Part shown: positions 36,698 to 45,474 of the stretch, piece after piece
Layout of the letters: the number at the start of each line of letters is the position of its first letter
Numbering within the stretch: position 1 is the first letter of the stretch
Virus record (IMG/VR): IMGVR_UViG_3300021963_005690
Span: 1 to 64,000 of that record
From: a virus
Strand: one strand, 5' to 3'
Length of the DNA stretch: 64,000 nt
Made by a program: the position numbers and the translations under genes
The notes under the pieces: model-generated
The model's input: the letters and a program-made list of their open reading frames with translations, nothing else
Databases searched by the model: none
What the model was told of the DNA's origin: nothing

Positions 36698-38158
36698 TTA
36701 AATTTGTCTGTGGGCAAGCTTTTTTGCAATATAGGTTTTTATTATGTATCTTAAATTATTATGAACTTTACCTTCATCGTCTATTACAACCACTGGTTCT
36801 TCCCTCATTTCTGTTATAGGATTTTTATTATCATACAAGCCTTTTATTGATTCATTAAATTTAGTTTGAAGTTCACTTGCTAATTTAGAAGCTGATGAGT
36901 TTGACATATGTTCTGTTTTCCACTGCAAATTTTTGTATAAAATTTTGTTAGTAATTGTATATCCATATTTTTCTGGATTGGATGCAAACTTACTAGAGAA
37001 CATTCTACCTTCTGAATTACGAATTCCCAAAGAACCAACTTTTACATGTTGAGTAAGCGTAGGATTATCAATGAACCATTGAACTGTATCTCTTGCAGTT
37101 TCTTCAGTGTCATGGGGTAGGCCTAATATTAAATTAATTTGAAATTTATTATCGGGAAATCGTTCTCTTAATTGTAATAAAAATGATTTTAATTTGTTGG
37201 GATCAGCTCCTTTACCAACAGCCTTACCACTATCTCGGTTGAAAGTTTCAACACCAAATGTCATTGACCTCCAACCTATTTCAGAAATTAAATCAACTTG
37301 TTCAGTTTTGGATGCAAGCAAATCTAATCTACAATATGCCCAAAATTGAAAATCAATGTTAGTTTCTTCTCTAATTTCTTTAATCATTTGCATTTTTTCA
37401 ATGCTATCGTTAAATGTATCGTCTACAAAAATAAATCTAGTAGATCCATACTGGGTGTACCTATCTACTATATCTCTTTTAATACTTTCTTTATCACGAA
37501 TGTAGGTTCCTAGTTTTTTACCCAGATGGGCAAATTCACAAAAAGCACAATGAAAAATGCAACCTCTACCTATCTCTATAGGAAATACTTCATTGTCACT
37601 TATAAAATCAGTATAATCATAGTTTGTTTCTAGATCGGACAAATCAGTTATCGGGTAATCACGATCACTGTTTACCACTTGCATTCCGTTATATGATTCA
37701 CTAATCAAAGTACCGTTGTTAACCAGATAATTATGTATTGCAATTACAGAGACATCGGAATATCCCATACATACAATATCAAAATCACTTGTCATGTGTC
37801 TAACTAGTTCTGCGTTAGGACCGCCCAATACAAGTTTTTTCTTTCTACTTTTTATATATGAAATTAATTTGTTTTCTCCTTCTACAGAAAAACGAGTGAA
37901 TAATCCTGAACCTTCTATATTTCGTTGTGTTAGATAACTTTGTACACTAAATCCGGGTTGATAGAACTTAGTACTGAATCCAAACCATTCAATGTTTTCA
38001 ATACTATCTAGATATTTAAACAATATATCTAGATCCCAGTGTGATAGGTAATCTATCACTTCTACCTCTAAACCCTGTCTGCGTAATACTGTGGCGATCC
38101 TATAAATCCCAATGGATCTGTTAGGCACGTTAGGACTTTCATTGAATAATATAATCAT
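36698..38158 (-). CDS. radical SAM enzyme with B12-binding-like N-terminus
   Basis: A 486-residue protein. An N-terminal Rossmann-like part (MIILFNESPNVPNRSIGIYRIATVLRRQG, then VLGGPNAEL and a MGYSD turn) resembles cobalamin-binding domains. The radical SAM core follows, with CIFHCAFC giving Cys200, Cys204, Cys207 (CxxxCxxC), and a late HDTEET segment. I start at ATG 38158; a start at 38203 overlapping the upstream gene is possible. These enzymes make 5'-deoxyadenosyl radicals for methyl transfer, thiolation or skeletal changes. Substrate unknown; it ends a unit with a PP-loop ATPase and a Bug receptor. Confidence 0.82.
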   Translation of the reverse strand: MIILFNESPNVPNRSIGIYRIATVLRRQGLEVEVIDYLSHWDLDILFKYLDSIENIEWFGFSTKFYQPGFSVQSYLTQRNIEGSGLFTRFSVEGENKLISYIKSRKKKLVLGGPNAELVRHMTSDFDIVCMGYSDVSVIAIHNYLVNNGTLISESYNGMQVVNSDRDYPITDLSDLETNYDYTDFISDNEVFPIEIGRGCIFHCAFCEFAHLGKKLGTYIRDKESIKRDIVDRYTQYGSTRFIFVDDTFNDSIEKMQMIKEIREETNIDFQFWAYCRLDLLASKTEQVDLISEIGWRSMTFGVETFNRDSGKAVGKGADPNKLKSFLLQLRERFPDNKFQINLILGLPHDTEETARDTVQWFIDNPTLTQHVKVGSLGIRNSEGRMFSSKFASNPEKYGYTITNKILYKNLQWKTEHMSNSSASKLASELQTKFNESIKGLYDNKNPITEMREEPVVVIDDEGKVHNNLRYIIKTYIAKKLAHRQI

Positions 38159-38175
38159 TTTTTTATTTGTTGTAG

Positions 38176-39336
38176 TTAAGAATATGTTCCTAAATAATGC
38201 CATTTTGTAGCAGTAGGTAAAAACTCTCCATTTTCCATAATACTAGGGATAGAACGGTCTAACATGTTATCGTATGATTTCCAATAATATCTCCATTTTG
38301 CCTTTAGATCAGCAAGCTCAGGTAACGTTTCAATTATTACATCACCCGGTCGCATATCGCTTTTTATACCCCATGAAGGTTTTTCTACTTGAAACTTATT
38401 TTTATCCCATGTTGAGTACAATACTGTACCTGTCAGGTCACAAAATTTTTGCCACTTGGCATGTCCAACTGTATGACCTTGACCAGGCATCTTTTGAATT
38501 ACATATCTTAAATCTTTGTTAATGTCAAAAAATTTAAAAGTTTTGTATGCCATTTCCCATGCTAACTCTGGCATGTCAGGTGACCAATAAAAATACTCAG
38601 TACCATTAGGATTGTGAATTGTAGGACTTGATATAACCATTGGCTTATCTTTAAGATTCATATAGACTTTATCGCCGGATTCTGTTCCTAACGATATTAG
38701 TCTAGGTTTATCGATTCCCCACATTAGAGCTACACTTTTTCCTTTATCTAACATCTCTCGTTCACCTGGATCCACCGCAAAGTTAGCAGACCTAAGCATA
38801 CTACCTAAAAAGTAACCACCCCTAGGATCTATAAACGAATCTTCTTTTAAAGAATTCATAGCAGATTCATCTAACCAATCTAATAATACTATTTTAGTAT
38901 ACGGATGATTTGTTGATACCCATTCAAGCATTGGTTTTATTGTAAAATCCCATTCGCTGTATCGGTTTAATTGTGAAGTATCGTTTTGATTTGGTTTATG
39001 AATATTATTATTTAACGCACTAAAAGGTAGTCTGACTGTTATTTGATCTAACTTAATGTTATTGTTAAGGTAAGTCATCAAAATGTTATGACTATCTGAA
39101 CCACCACTGTAGTTTAGTATAAGATAGTCATACGCATCTCTTAGTTGTAACGCTCGTTGCTTATAGAAAAAATCTAGAGGAAATTTTCCTAAATGTTCTC
39201 TGTTTACCTTTTCAAAGATATCCTCATGATAAAACCAATATATTGGTTGTTTATTTTTTGAGGCTGCAATGTGCGCTAACATACAGCTATAATGTTTTTC
39301 TTCTCCTACTAAGTAATATCCATATTTGGTAAACAT
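38176..39336 (-). CDS. PP-loop ATP pyrophosphatase, subfamily II (copy A)
   Basis: A 386-residue protein with SGGSDS at 77-82 (LILNYSGGSDSHNILM) after an N-terminal alpha/beta stretch. It is a clear paralogue of 41519: both have YKQRA-x-QLRD-x-YDYLILNYSGG-x-DSHN, FSEWDFTIKP-type and IDKP segments. No donor domain is fused. It probably adenylates a small molecule or RNA position. The Bug receptor stop is one base upstream, and the radical SAM gene follows, so all three are likely one transcript. Confidence 0.8.
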   Translation of the reverse strand: MFTKYGYYLVGEEKHYSCMLAHIAASKNKQPIYWFYHEDIFEKVNREHLGKFPLDFFYKQRALQLRDAYDYLILNYSGGSDSHNILMTYLNNNIKLDQITVRLPFSALNNNIHKPNQNDTSQLNRYSEWDFTIKPMLEWVSTNHPYTKIVLLDWLDESAMNSLKEDSFIDPRGGYFLGSMLRSANFAVDPGEREMLDKGKSVALMWGIDKPRLISLGTESGDKVYMNLKDKPMVISSPTIHNPNGTEYFYWSPDMPELAWEMAYKTFKFFDINKDLRYVIQKMPGQGHTVGHAKWQKFCDLTGTVLYSTWDKNKFQVEKPSWGIKSDMRPGDVIIETLPELADLKAKWRYYWKSYDNMLDRSIPSIMENGEFLPTATKWHYLGTYS

Positions 39337-39337
39337 A

Positions 39338-40243
39338 TTAGAGCAAAGATTCTAAAAACATTAATTCTCGTAGGAACTCTTTTTGACCAAACATTGCATC
39401 AGAACTATTTAAGTAAACCTCATTAAATTTTGATTTGTGAGTTTGTATGAACTCTTTAGATATGTCAGTATAAAAATTTATTACATGAGGTGGTGTTCCT
39501 TTTGGAACTACGATCCCTATTAATGCACCAAAATCTTTACCCAATGGATTAATTTTTGAGCTGAACTCAGGTACATTAGTTCCTGAAGCAGTAGTTGCAA
39601 TTGCTACCATTTTTCCTTGTTGAATATAAGTACCAGTTGAAGCCTGTGTTGATATTGCATAGTCAATTATGCCACCTAATAAGTCTCTTGTCACATCACT
39701 ATTGTTTTTGTAGGGTACAACCACTACATCATGATTTAAGGTTTTTGCAAGAGTTTTAGCTAAAATTTCTTGTGTCTCGGTTGAATATGCAATACTAATC
39801 TTCTTTCTAGGTAAAGCTATTAATTGATTGATGGTTTTAACCGAGTTATCAGACCGTGTAACTAAGAACGAAGGTACTTTACCAACTATAGTGATAAGTT
39901 CAAAATCTTTATATGAATGCTTTTTTGACATATATGCGGCCTCATCAGGGTGAACCATCATTCCTAGACCCAATGTCATTAGTAATGAATATCCATTGGG
40001 TTGTTGTTGACTTAAATGTGCTGTTGCTATTTGTCCTTTAGCCCCTTGTTTAACATCAACAAATGCAGTTATACCTTTTGATGATAAAAATCTCTCAAAC
40101 CAAGTTGCAACAAGATGTGTTGTTCCGCCCGGTCCATGGCCACTTATAACTGCAACTGTTTTGTTTTTATCTGGTATCCATTCGGCATGTGCAGAAGTAG
40201 TTATATTTAATAACACGGTTAATAATACAAGTATTTTAATCAT
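39338..40243 (-). CDS. Bug/TctC-type periplasmic receptor (copy A)
   Basis: A 301-residue exported protein: signal peptide ending SAHA-E (about residue 20), then the Bug-family features SGHGPGGTTHLVATWF, VVVPYKNNSDVTRDLLGGIIDY and a late VVPKGTPPHVINFY. In Burkholderiales these bind carboxylates in the periplasm for the TctAB transporter or two-component sensing. No TctA or TctB gene occurs nearby. A phage-borne copy is unusual and probably acquired from the host. Confidence 0.85.
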   Translation of the reverse strand: MIKILVLLTVLLNITTSAHAEWIPDKNKTVAVISGHGPGGTTHLVATWFERFLSSKGITAFVDVKQGAKGQIATAHLSQQQPNGYSLLMTLGLGMMVHPDEAAYMSKKHSYKDFELITIVGKVPSFLVTRSDNSVKTINQLIALPRKKISIAYSTETQEILAKTLAKTLNHDVVVVPYKNNSDVTRDLLGGIIDYAISTQASTGTYIQQGKMVAIATTASGTNVPEFSSKINPLGKDFGALIGIVVPKGTPPHVINFYTDISKEFIQTHKSKFNEVYLNSSDAMFGQKEFLRELMFLESLL

Positions 40244-40266
40244 CTAAGATTCCTTTGTGAGTTAAT

Positions 40267-40274
40267 TATTTAGT
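40267..40274 (-). promoter_or_regulatory. T4-type late promoter, divergent pair
   Basis: Minus strand ACTAAATA, 24 bases before ATG 40243; back to back with the plus-strand site at 40278, 3 bases apart. Confidence 0.65.
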
Positions 40275-40277
40275 GAT

Positions 40278-40285
40278 GATAAATA
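40278..40285 (+). promoter_or_regulatory. T4-type late promoter, divergent pair
   Basis: GATAAATA followed by C, 23 bases before ATG 40309, with AAAAGGAA in the leader. Confidence 0.65.
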
Positions 40286-40308
40286 CATTATTAATAAAAG
40301 GAATAGCA

Positions 40309-40605
40309 ATGTACAAATATCGTATTGTTACTATAAAAAATGTCAATATTGAATGGTATCCAAAAGATCCTTCGCTGGAAACACATTTAAATGAAACCTA
40401 CATAAATACAGGAATAATGTCATTAGTCACTATTAGTAATGAATCATCTAATAGTACAGATATATTGACCAAAGAAGTGACATTTATAAATGAGGAATCA
40501 TTTGTTAGATATAAAACGGATCCATTAATAGTAGAATATATTGTCGGACGCAATGCGTATGAAGCTAATAATTCAATTGTGAGAATCAAAGAAAATATTG
40601 TTTAA
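40309..40605 (+). CDS. small hypothetical protein between two Bug genes
   Basis: A 98-residue soluble protein starting MYKYRIVTIKNVNIEWYP; the ATG at 40309 follows AAAAGGAATAGCA, so I prefer it over the upstream ATG. Beta-rich, with many Thr/Asn/Ile residues. It is the only plus-strand gene within the 36.7-63.9 kb block apart from the GIY-YIG gene at 52532, and it splits the two PP-loop/Bug pairs. No family recognised. Confidence 0.6.
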   Translation: MYKYRIVTIKNVNIEWYPKDPSLETHLNETYINTGIMSLVTISNESSNSTDILTKEVTFINEESFVRYKTDPLIVEYIVGRNAYEANNSIVRIKENIV

Positions 40606-40619
40606 TATACAAATCAGTG

Positions 40620-41522
40620 TTAATAAGACTTTGCGATGAATGTCTTAACCGTCTCTTCCGCTTTTTGCGGATCACTAGAAACTAATTCAATGTTATCTCT
40701 TTTAAATTCATCCAATGTTGCAGGATCGTTAAGGTATTGATTAATAAAAATAGTCCAAGCTTTTATTACTTCAGTAGTTGTGTCCGGCGGTGTAATCAAA
40801 CAATACCAGTCAAAATCTTCCCATTGAACATAATGTTTTTGCAATAACATTGAATTTGGACTATTTTTTGGCACCGTTGATGAGTTAATAGCAATTATTC
40901 TAATGGTGTCTGTATCTGCATATGTTGATATAATATTATACGGTAGTAATGCAGATGTAATATGACCCCCCAATAAATCTGTTATAACATTTGAACCACC
41001 CTTGTATGCTATATTAATGGGTTCATTTCTTATCTTCATTAATTCAGTTAATTGACTGAAATACATTCTTTGCGCAGGTGCGGCAAATCCAAAACTAAAC
41101 TTTGGATCATTCTTTATTGCATTTTCATAATCGGCTAATGTTTTAATAGGGGATTTAGCATTTACAATCAATGCTATTGGTGCATTTCTAATTCCTATTA
41201 TAGGTTTAATATTATCTGTGTTATTTTTCATTCTATATATAGCGATGTTACCGGTAGTAACTATTCCAACTGTATACCCGTCATTTTTTGACTTAGCTAA
41301 TTCATTCATACCTATCAATCCCTCTGCGCCGGGCCTGTATACAGGAACTAATTTTATATTATGTTTAGTAGCATAGTTCATAATACTTTTGAATGTAGCA
41401 TCTACTCCGCCTCCCGGAGAAAACGGTATAACAACTTTAATTGGTTCTTTTGTTAAGTCAAATGAGTGTGACATTGTAGTTACTAATAACATAGCAACTA
41501 CGATTAATATTTTTTTTATCAT
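40620..41522 (-). CDS. Bug/TctC-type periplasmic receptor (copy B)
   Basis: A 300-residue exported protein: signal peptide ending near SHS-F, then the family hallmark PIKVVIPFSPGGGVDATF, YRPGAEGLIG and INIAYKGGSNVITDLLGGH. Closer to the classical Bug pattern than copy A. The second residue of the motif loop (PGGG-x-D) would contact a ligand carboxylate. ATGA-coupled to PP-loop copy B upstream, so receptor and ATPase are translated together. Confidence 0.87.
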   Translation of the reverse strand: MIKKILIVVAMLLVTTMSHSFDLTKEPIKVVIPFSPGGGVDATFKSIMNYATKHNIKLVPVYRPGAEGLIGMNELAKSKNDGYTVGIVTTGNIAIYRMKNNTDNIKPIIGIRNAPIALIVNAKSPIKTLADYENAIKNDPKFSFGFAAPAQRMYFSQLTELMKIRNEPINIAYKGGSNVITDLLGGHITSALLPYNIISTYADTDTIRIIAINSSTVPKNSPNSMLLQKHYVQWEDFDWYCLITPPDTTTEVIKAWTIFINQYLNDPATLDEFKRDNIELVSSDPQKAEETVKTFIAKSY

Positions 41523-42646
41523 ATTAAATTTCCTATTTTAACCCACGGCGATATACAAATACGCTGACAGGTATGATTAAACGTTAATAAGTTTACATCT
41601 ATAGTTGAATACCAACTTGAAAAGTTATAATCCCATCTCTCTTTGTATGATTTAAAATCATTATGGTTTAAGTATATCAAATCTCTAGTACGGCCCATAG
41701 TAGAAAGTTCACTAGTTTTTCCTACTTGAAATTTATAGTCCCATGTATTATAAATTATGGGTATAAAAAAGTTTCTACTTTCATCATGTGTTGCCGATGA
41801 TATTAATCGTTTAACCTCAAATAGTGCTCTATTAGTAGGATCTTTATTTAATTGTTCTAATATAGCTCTAGCCTGTGCATAGAAAATTAAAGGACAATCT
41901 ACTGACCAATAAAATAATTCAGTAGAAGCGTTAGTATCTGATGAATATATCTTATTGGCAACATTAACAGCACCGTCTGTGAAGAATCCAAATAACGTAT
42001 TTTCTTTAATTACAAGATGAGGTTTGTCTATCCCGTAAATGTCTGCTACAGTTTTACCTTTATCTAAACATTTTTGTATTGAATCAGAATATGATGATTG
42101 TCTTAATATTTCAAAAACACCTAAATAATGCCCGGCTCTATCACCTATATCATCATATACCTTTAAGGATTGTGTTTGAAAAATATCATGTATGTTTATT
42201 TTAATATCAGGGTACTCTTTGGCTATCCACTCTAATGTAGGTTTAATTGTGAAGTCCCATTCGCTAAACAGATTTGCGGCTGTCAAATCTGCCTTATTTG
42301 GAGTATATATCTTTTCATCAACTGTAGAACTACGCTGAACATATATTTCATCTAATTTTATGTTATTAGATAGAAATGACATTAAAACATTATGACTGTC
42401 TGCACCGCCACTATAATTTAAAATCAAATAATCATATTTGTCTCTCAACTGGTGTGCTCGTTGTTTATATAGTTCATCCAACGGCGGTATGTATATAGGA
42501 GATTTCCTATAATTTTCATACAAATCAAACCAAATCTCATCATAAAAATACCATTTTAATGGAGATTTACTTTCTGATGCTTTGTATGCCGCTTTGCTTT
42601 TGCTATGAAATATTTCACCGTTAACGGTATAATGTCCAAGTGTCAT
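41519..42646 (-). CDS. PP-loop ATP pyrophosphatase, subfamily II (copy B)
   Basis: A 375-residue paralogue of 38176 with SGGADS at 79-84 (LILNYSGGADSHNVLM), LFSEWDFTIKPTLEWIAKEYP and YGIDKPHLVI. Coupled by ATGA to both neighbours: the 2OG oxygenase upstream and Bug copy B downstream. This gives an oxygenase, adenylating enzyme and receptor in one coupled unit. Reaction unknown. Confidence 0.8.
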   Translation of the reverse strand: MTLGHYTVNGEIFHSKSKAAYKASESKSPLKWYFYDEIWFDLYENYRKSPIYIPPLDELYKQRAHQLRDKYDYLILNYSGGADSHNVLMSFLSNNIKLDEIYVQRSSTVDEKIYTPNKADLTAANLFSEWDFTIKPTLEWIAKEYPDIKINIHDIFQTQSLKVYDDIGDRAGHYLGVFEILRQSSYSDSIQKCLDKGKTVADIYGIDKPHLVIKENTLFGFFTDGAVNVANKIYSSDTNASTELFYWSVDCPLIFYAQARAILEQLNKDPTNRALFEVKRLISSATHDESRNFFIPIIYNTWDYKFQVGKTSELSTMGRTRDLIYLNHNDFKSYKERWDYNFSSWYSTIDVNLLTFNHTCQRICISPWVKIGNLI

Positions 42647-43362
42647 GTTAATAAATGATTAATATCTTCAGTGCCATTGATAGATATCATAAAAGTATAT
42701 CTATCATGCTTACTAAAATTAGTTACTGCATGTTTATACCCAGTATTCAAGAAGTATGCATTTCCTGGAGTAAACAATACTGATTCAATATTATTTTTAA
42801 CCCAAAACAAGTTAACACACTCTGGTTCAGCGAATATAGGAATGATAATTCTAACTGCGTAACTAGGGTCATAATCAATATGTGGGGTAATATTATTACC
42901 TGCTTCTAATTTTACTAAACGAATTCTAGTAGGTGTACCTTTAAATTTGCTCAAAACTTTATCAAATATAGTTGCATATTTTTTGTAGATTTCCGTTTTA
43001 TGAACAAATGTTGCTTCATTATGAATACTACTTACGTCGGTACTTAACATCTTTTTTTGACGCATGCCTTTAATCTTACCCTCTTTATGAAAGTCTTTAG
43101 CTATCATTTCTAACTCATCAATAGAGACTTCTTCGTTTGGTAATTCGCTATCGGTTAGACTTATTTGAAAGAAGTTTTTATAAACATCATTAGTTAAATC
43201 ATAATGTACTCCGCATAACTTTTTGTTTACTTTCAGTGCAGACTTGAACTCTGTTTCTAAATTACGTACACAGGTTTGTAGTTCAGAAAGTAAGGTTGAA
43301 TCTAATTTCAAATGTTCTAAAATACTATAGGTTGGTAATAAATGTTTTATTTTTTGTGTCAT
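42643..43362 (-). CDS. 2OG-Fe(II) oxygenase (Asp/Asn hydroxylase-like)
   Basis: A 239-residue protein with a well-formed oxygenase core: ITPHIDYDPSYAVRIIIPI (His161, Asp163), a Phe-Thr-Pro-Gly-Asn-Ala-Tyr-Phe-Leu-Asn strand, TGYKHAVTNFSKHDRYTFMISI (His211, Arg221). The layout is that of aspartyl/asparaginyl hydroxylase-like and related phage enzymes. I start at ATG 43362, 2 bases from the desaturase stop. First member of the coupled oxygenase/PP-loop/Bug unit. Confidence 0.8.
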   Translation of the reverse strand: MTQKIKHLLPTYSILEHLKLDSTLLSELQTCVRNLETEFKSALKVNKKLCGVHYDLTNDVYKNFFQISLTDSELPNEEVSIDELEMIAKDFHKEGKIKGMRQKKMLSTDVSSIHNEATFVHKTEIYKKYATIFDKVLSKFKGTPTRIRLVKLEAGNNITPHIDYDPSYAVRIIIPIFAEPECVNLFWVKNNIESVLFTPGNAYFLNTGYKHAVTNFSKHDRYTFMISINGTEDINHLLT

Positions 43363-43363
43363 T

Positions 43364-44071
43364 TTATTTGACCTTAAGTAACGAATGGAAATGTCCACCC
43401 CAATCAGCCCAGTGTCTAAATGACGGATTAGCAGGTTGGTCGTGATGGTTTTTGTGCCAACCTTCACCTCCGTTTAAGAATCCTAATACTGGTACATTTG
43501 TGGGTCCGTTCTTGTCATGGCAGAATATGTTAATTAAACTTCCACCTAACCACATTAGTACTCCGGGCACTACAAGTAATATCCAATACCATTTCAATGG
43601 TAAAAAGATTAATCCTAATAGGTGAATAGAATACAATACATGAAAATAGTATTTGTGTTGAAACAGATATAATGGTTTTCTTAGCAAGTCAGGAACATAT
43701 TTTACAATATCTTTGTCATTATCTGACATTTGCCAATATGCTCTAAAACGTCCCATAAACTTAGGACTATGTGGGTCTTTTTCTGTGTCACTATATCTAT
43801 GATGTTTTCTATGGACACCTGCCCAAGCTAATGCAGATGAGGTTGCACCTAACCAAGATAACGTTACTAGTATTTTTTCAGCTAACGGATGAATGTCATT
43901 TTTATGTGATACTGTTCTATGGAATAGCATAGTACCACACAACCCAACATATAAAATCTGCGATAGAACAAGTGTGGGTATTGTTATGTACCACGGGTAA
44001 TATAATAACCCTATTACAAATAAAATATGTAAATAAATCTGTGTTATAATGAGTTTTTGTTTGTATGTCAT
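43364..44071 (-). CDS. fatty acid desaturase
   Basis: A 235-residue membrane enzyme with the three histidine boxes of acyl desaturases: HRTVSH (51-56), HRKHH (87-91) and GEGWHKNHH near residue 205-213, and membrane helices before box 1 and between boxes 2 and 3. It resembles the delta-9 type and is shorter than most bacterial members. Cyanophages of the T4 type also carry desaturases, so a role in altering host lipids during infection is plausible. A late promoter sits 5 bases before its ATG. Confidence 0.9.
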   Translation of the reverse strand: MTYKQKLIITQIYLHILFVIGLLYYPWYITIPTLVLSQILYVGLCGTMLFHRTVSHKNDIHPLAEKILVTLSWLGATSSALAWAGVHRKHHRYSDTEKDPHSPKFMGRFRAYWQMSDNDKDIVKYVPDLLRKPLYLFQHKYYFHVLYSIHLLGLIFLPLKWYWILLVVPGVLMWLGGSLINIFCHDKNGPTNVPVLGFLNGGEGWHKNHHDQPANPSFRHWADWGGHFHSLLKVK

Positions 44072-44076
44072 GTTAC

Positions 44077-44084
44077 TATTTATT
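44077..44084 (-). promoter_or_regulatory. T4-type late promoter, leaderless spacing
   Basis: Minus strand AATAAATA ending 5 bases before ATG 44071; overlaps the stop of the GNAT-like gene. Confidence 0.68.
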
Positions 44085-44614
44085 CATAGCTCTAATGTTA
44101 ACAACCATTGTTCTACACCATTAAACATTATAGGTTTGGATGACGCAGTAAAGGTGTGTTCGGGCAATGCCTTAGGTAACATATATTTTTTTGTTAATTC
44201 AAAAAGTTTATAATTGTAATCATTAAATGAAATAATTACACTATGACAACCTAACTCTTTGGCTCTTTCAATTTGGTATTTAGTATTATGAAGGTGTGTA
44301 TATGATTTTACACCTAAACCCTTATGCCTATTATCAGCATCGGAAAAACCACGAAACACCGCCTGATATACTTTATTACCGTTGAACTCTCTGACTATGC
44401 CACCAGTTGCAGTCCAAAATTTCTCATTAACATACAATAATTGATACGTATCAATTGCATCATCCCTTAATAAACTTAACAAGCTCCATGGGTGAGTATA
44501 ATTGTAATTTTCTGGAATCTCTTCTCCAAACTTATCAATCAATGCACGTTTAAGCATGTCAACAAATTTATCTTTATTTTCTTTAGAGAGTGTTATCATT
44601 ACTACTGTGTCCAT
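44084..44614 (-). CDS. GNAT-like N-acyltransferase
   Basis: A 176-residue protein. VYQAVFRGFSDADNRHKGLG (R-x-K-G-L-G as the acetyl-CoA loop) followed by a long helix and GCHSVIISFNDYNYKLFELTKKY matches the C-terminal half of GNAT folds. Start may be ATG 44614 or 44599, since it overlaps the PP-loop gene by 13 bases. The overlap suggests the acyltransferase and the PP-loop enzyme act on the same substrate. Confidence 0.65.
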   Translation of the reverse strand: MDTVVMITLSKENKDKFVDMLKRALIDKFGEEIPENYNYTHPWSLLSLLRDDAIDTYQLLYVNEKFWTATGGIVREFNGNKVYQAVFRGFSDADNRHKGLGVKSYTHLHNTKYQIERAKELGCHSVIISFNDYNYKLFELTKKYMLPKALPEHTFTASSKPIMFNGVEQWLLTLEL

Positions 44615-45468
44615 GACAATCTTTCTATCAAATCAAAATACTCATGATTACTTGACCCCCACCATTTATCTTTCCAACTTTTAACTAATTGAATATCGGG
44701 ATGATTGAATATTGGACTTTTTTCTACAACTTCATATCCATGTTGCTTTTGTCGTTGCTCTAATTTAAATTTAACTTGATTATTATAAACATAAACTTTA
44801 CTTGAGTAAGATCCTGTCTTACCTGATATACGATTACTTGCTAATAATAACATTGTAGGGTCAGTAAGGAATGCAAAGTATTGTTCAGAATTATAACTTA
44901 AAAAGAAAGGTGTACCGTGTATATTATTTTTTTTAAAGAAATCAAATTGTCTATATATAGGTTCTATCTCATCTACATACCATTTGCCATTAATGTCTAA
45001 TAGTAAGTGAGGGTCAGAATCACCGGTAATAACTGTTCCTTCTAGTTGAGTAAGTAACCACAAATTGCTAGGCATTTGGTATGCGGCTATTTTATACTCT
45101 GTTGCAATTTTTAAAAATTCACCGGACTCTACAAACTTATCATAATCTAAATCAATAATAATTGGAGTAATGCTATTTTCATCACAATATTTAAATGCAT
45201 ATTGTATATCATGGTGATTATATTGTGTACGCATAATCACAGGAGATATCGGCATACCCAAAGTCCTAAACACAGCTAGTACATATTCGCTATCAAGACC
45301 CCCACTATAACATAAATGAATTTTTCCTTGTTTTTCTGCCCAAATTTTTTCAGCTACTAGTACAGTTTCTTCATAAAAAGATTTAATGGGGCGACTTACC
45401 GAGTTGATGTTTACACACCAACTTGAGCCGGTACCAGACCAAGTTAAATAGCCACTCTGTAAATTCAT
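44602..45468 (-). CDS. PP-loop ATP pyrophosphatase, subfamily I
   Basis: A 288-residue protein with SGGLDS at 55-60 (IHLCYSGGLDSEYVL), ITGDSDPHLLLD and NIHGTPFFLSYNSEQ. Homologous to 21567, which has its own methyltransferase-like partner, while this one has a GNAT-like partner. The N-terminal 45 residues begin with a Gly/Ser/Trp-rich segment. TilS-like tRNA lysidine synthesis is one alternative, given the Ile2-type tRNA here, but the PP-loop is further from the N-terminus than in TilS. Confidence 0.78.
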   Translation of the reverse strand: MNLQSGYLTWSGTGSSWCVNINSVSRPIKSFYEETVLVAEKIWAEKQGKIHLCYSGGLDSEYVLAVFRTLGMPISPVIMRTQYNHHDIQYAFKYCDENSITPIIIDLDYDKFVESGEFLKIATEYKIAAYQMPSNLWLLTQLEGTVITGDSDPHLLLDINGKWYVDEIEPIYRQFDFFKKNNIHGTPFFLSYNSEQYFAFLTDPTMLLLASNRISGKTGSYSSKVYVYNNQVKFKLEQRQKQHGYEVVEKSPIFNHPDIQLVKSWKDKWWGSSNHEYFDLIERLSWTQ

Positions 45469-45474
45469 CAGTTC

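Noticed and set aside
44602-45468. Naming the PP-loop proteins as PAPS reductase, QueC, asparagine synthetase or TilS
   Set aside because: Only the SGGxDS loop is secure; other family-defining residues or fused domains are not visible, so naming any one enzyme would be a guess.
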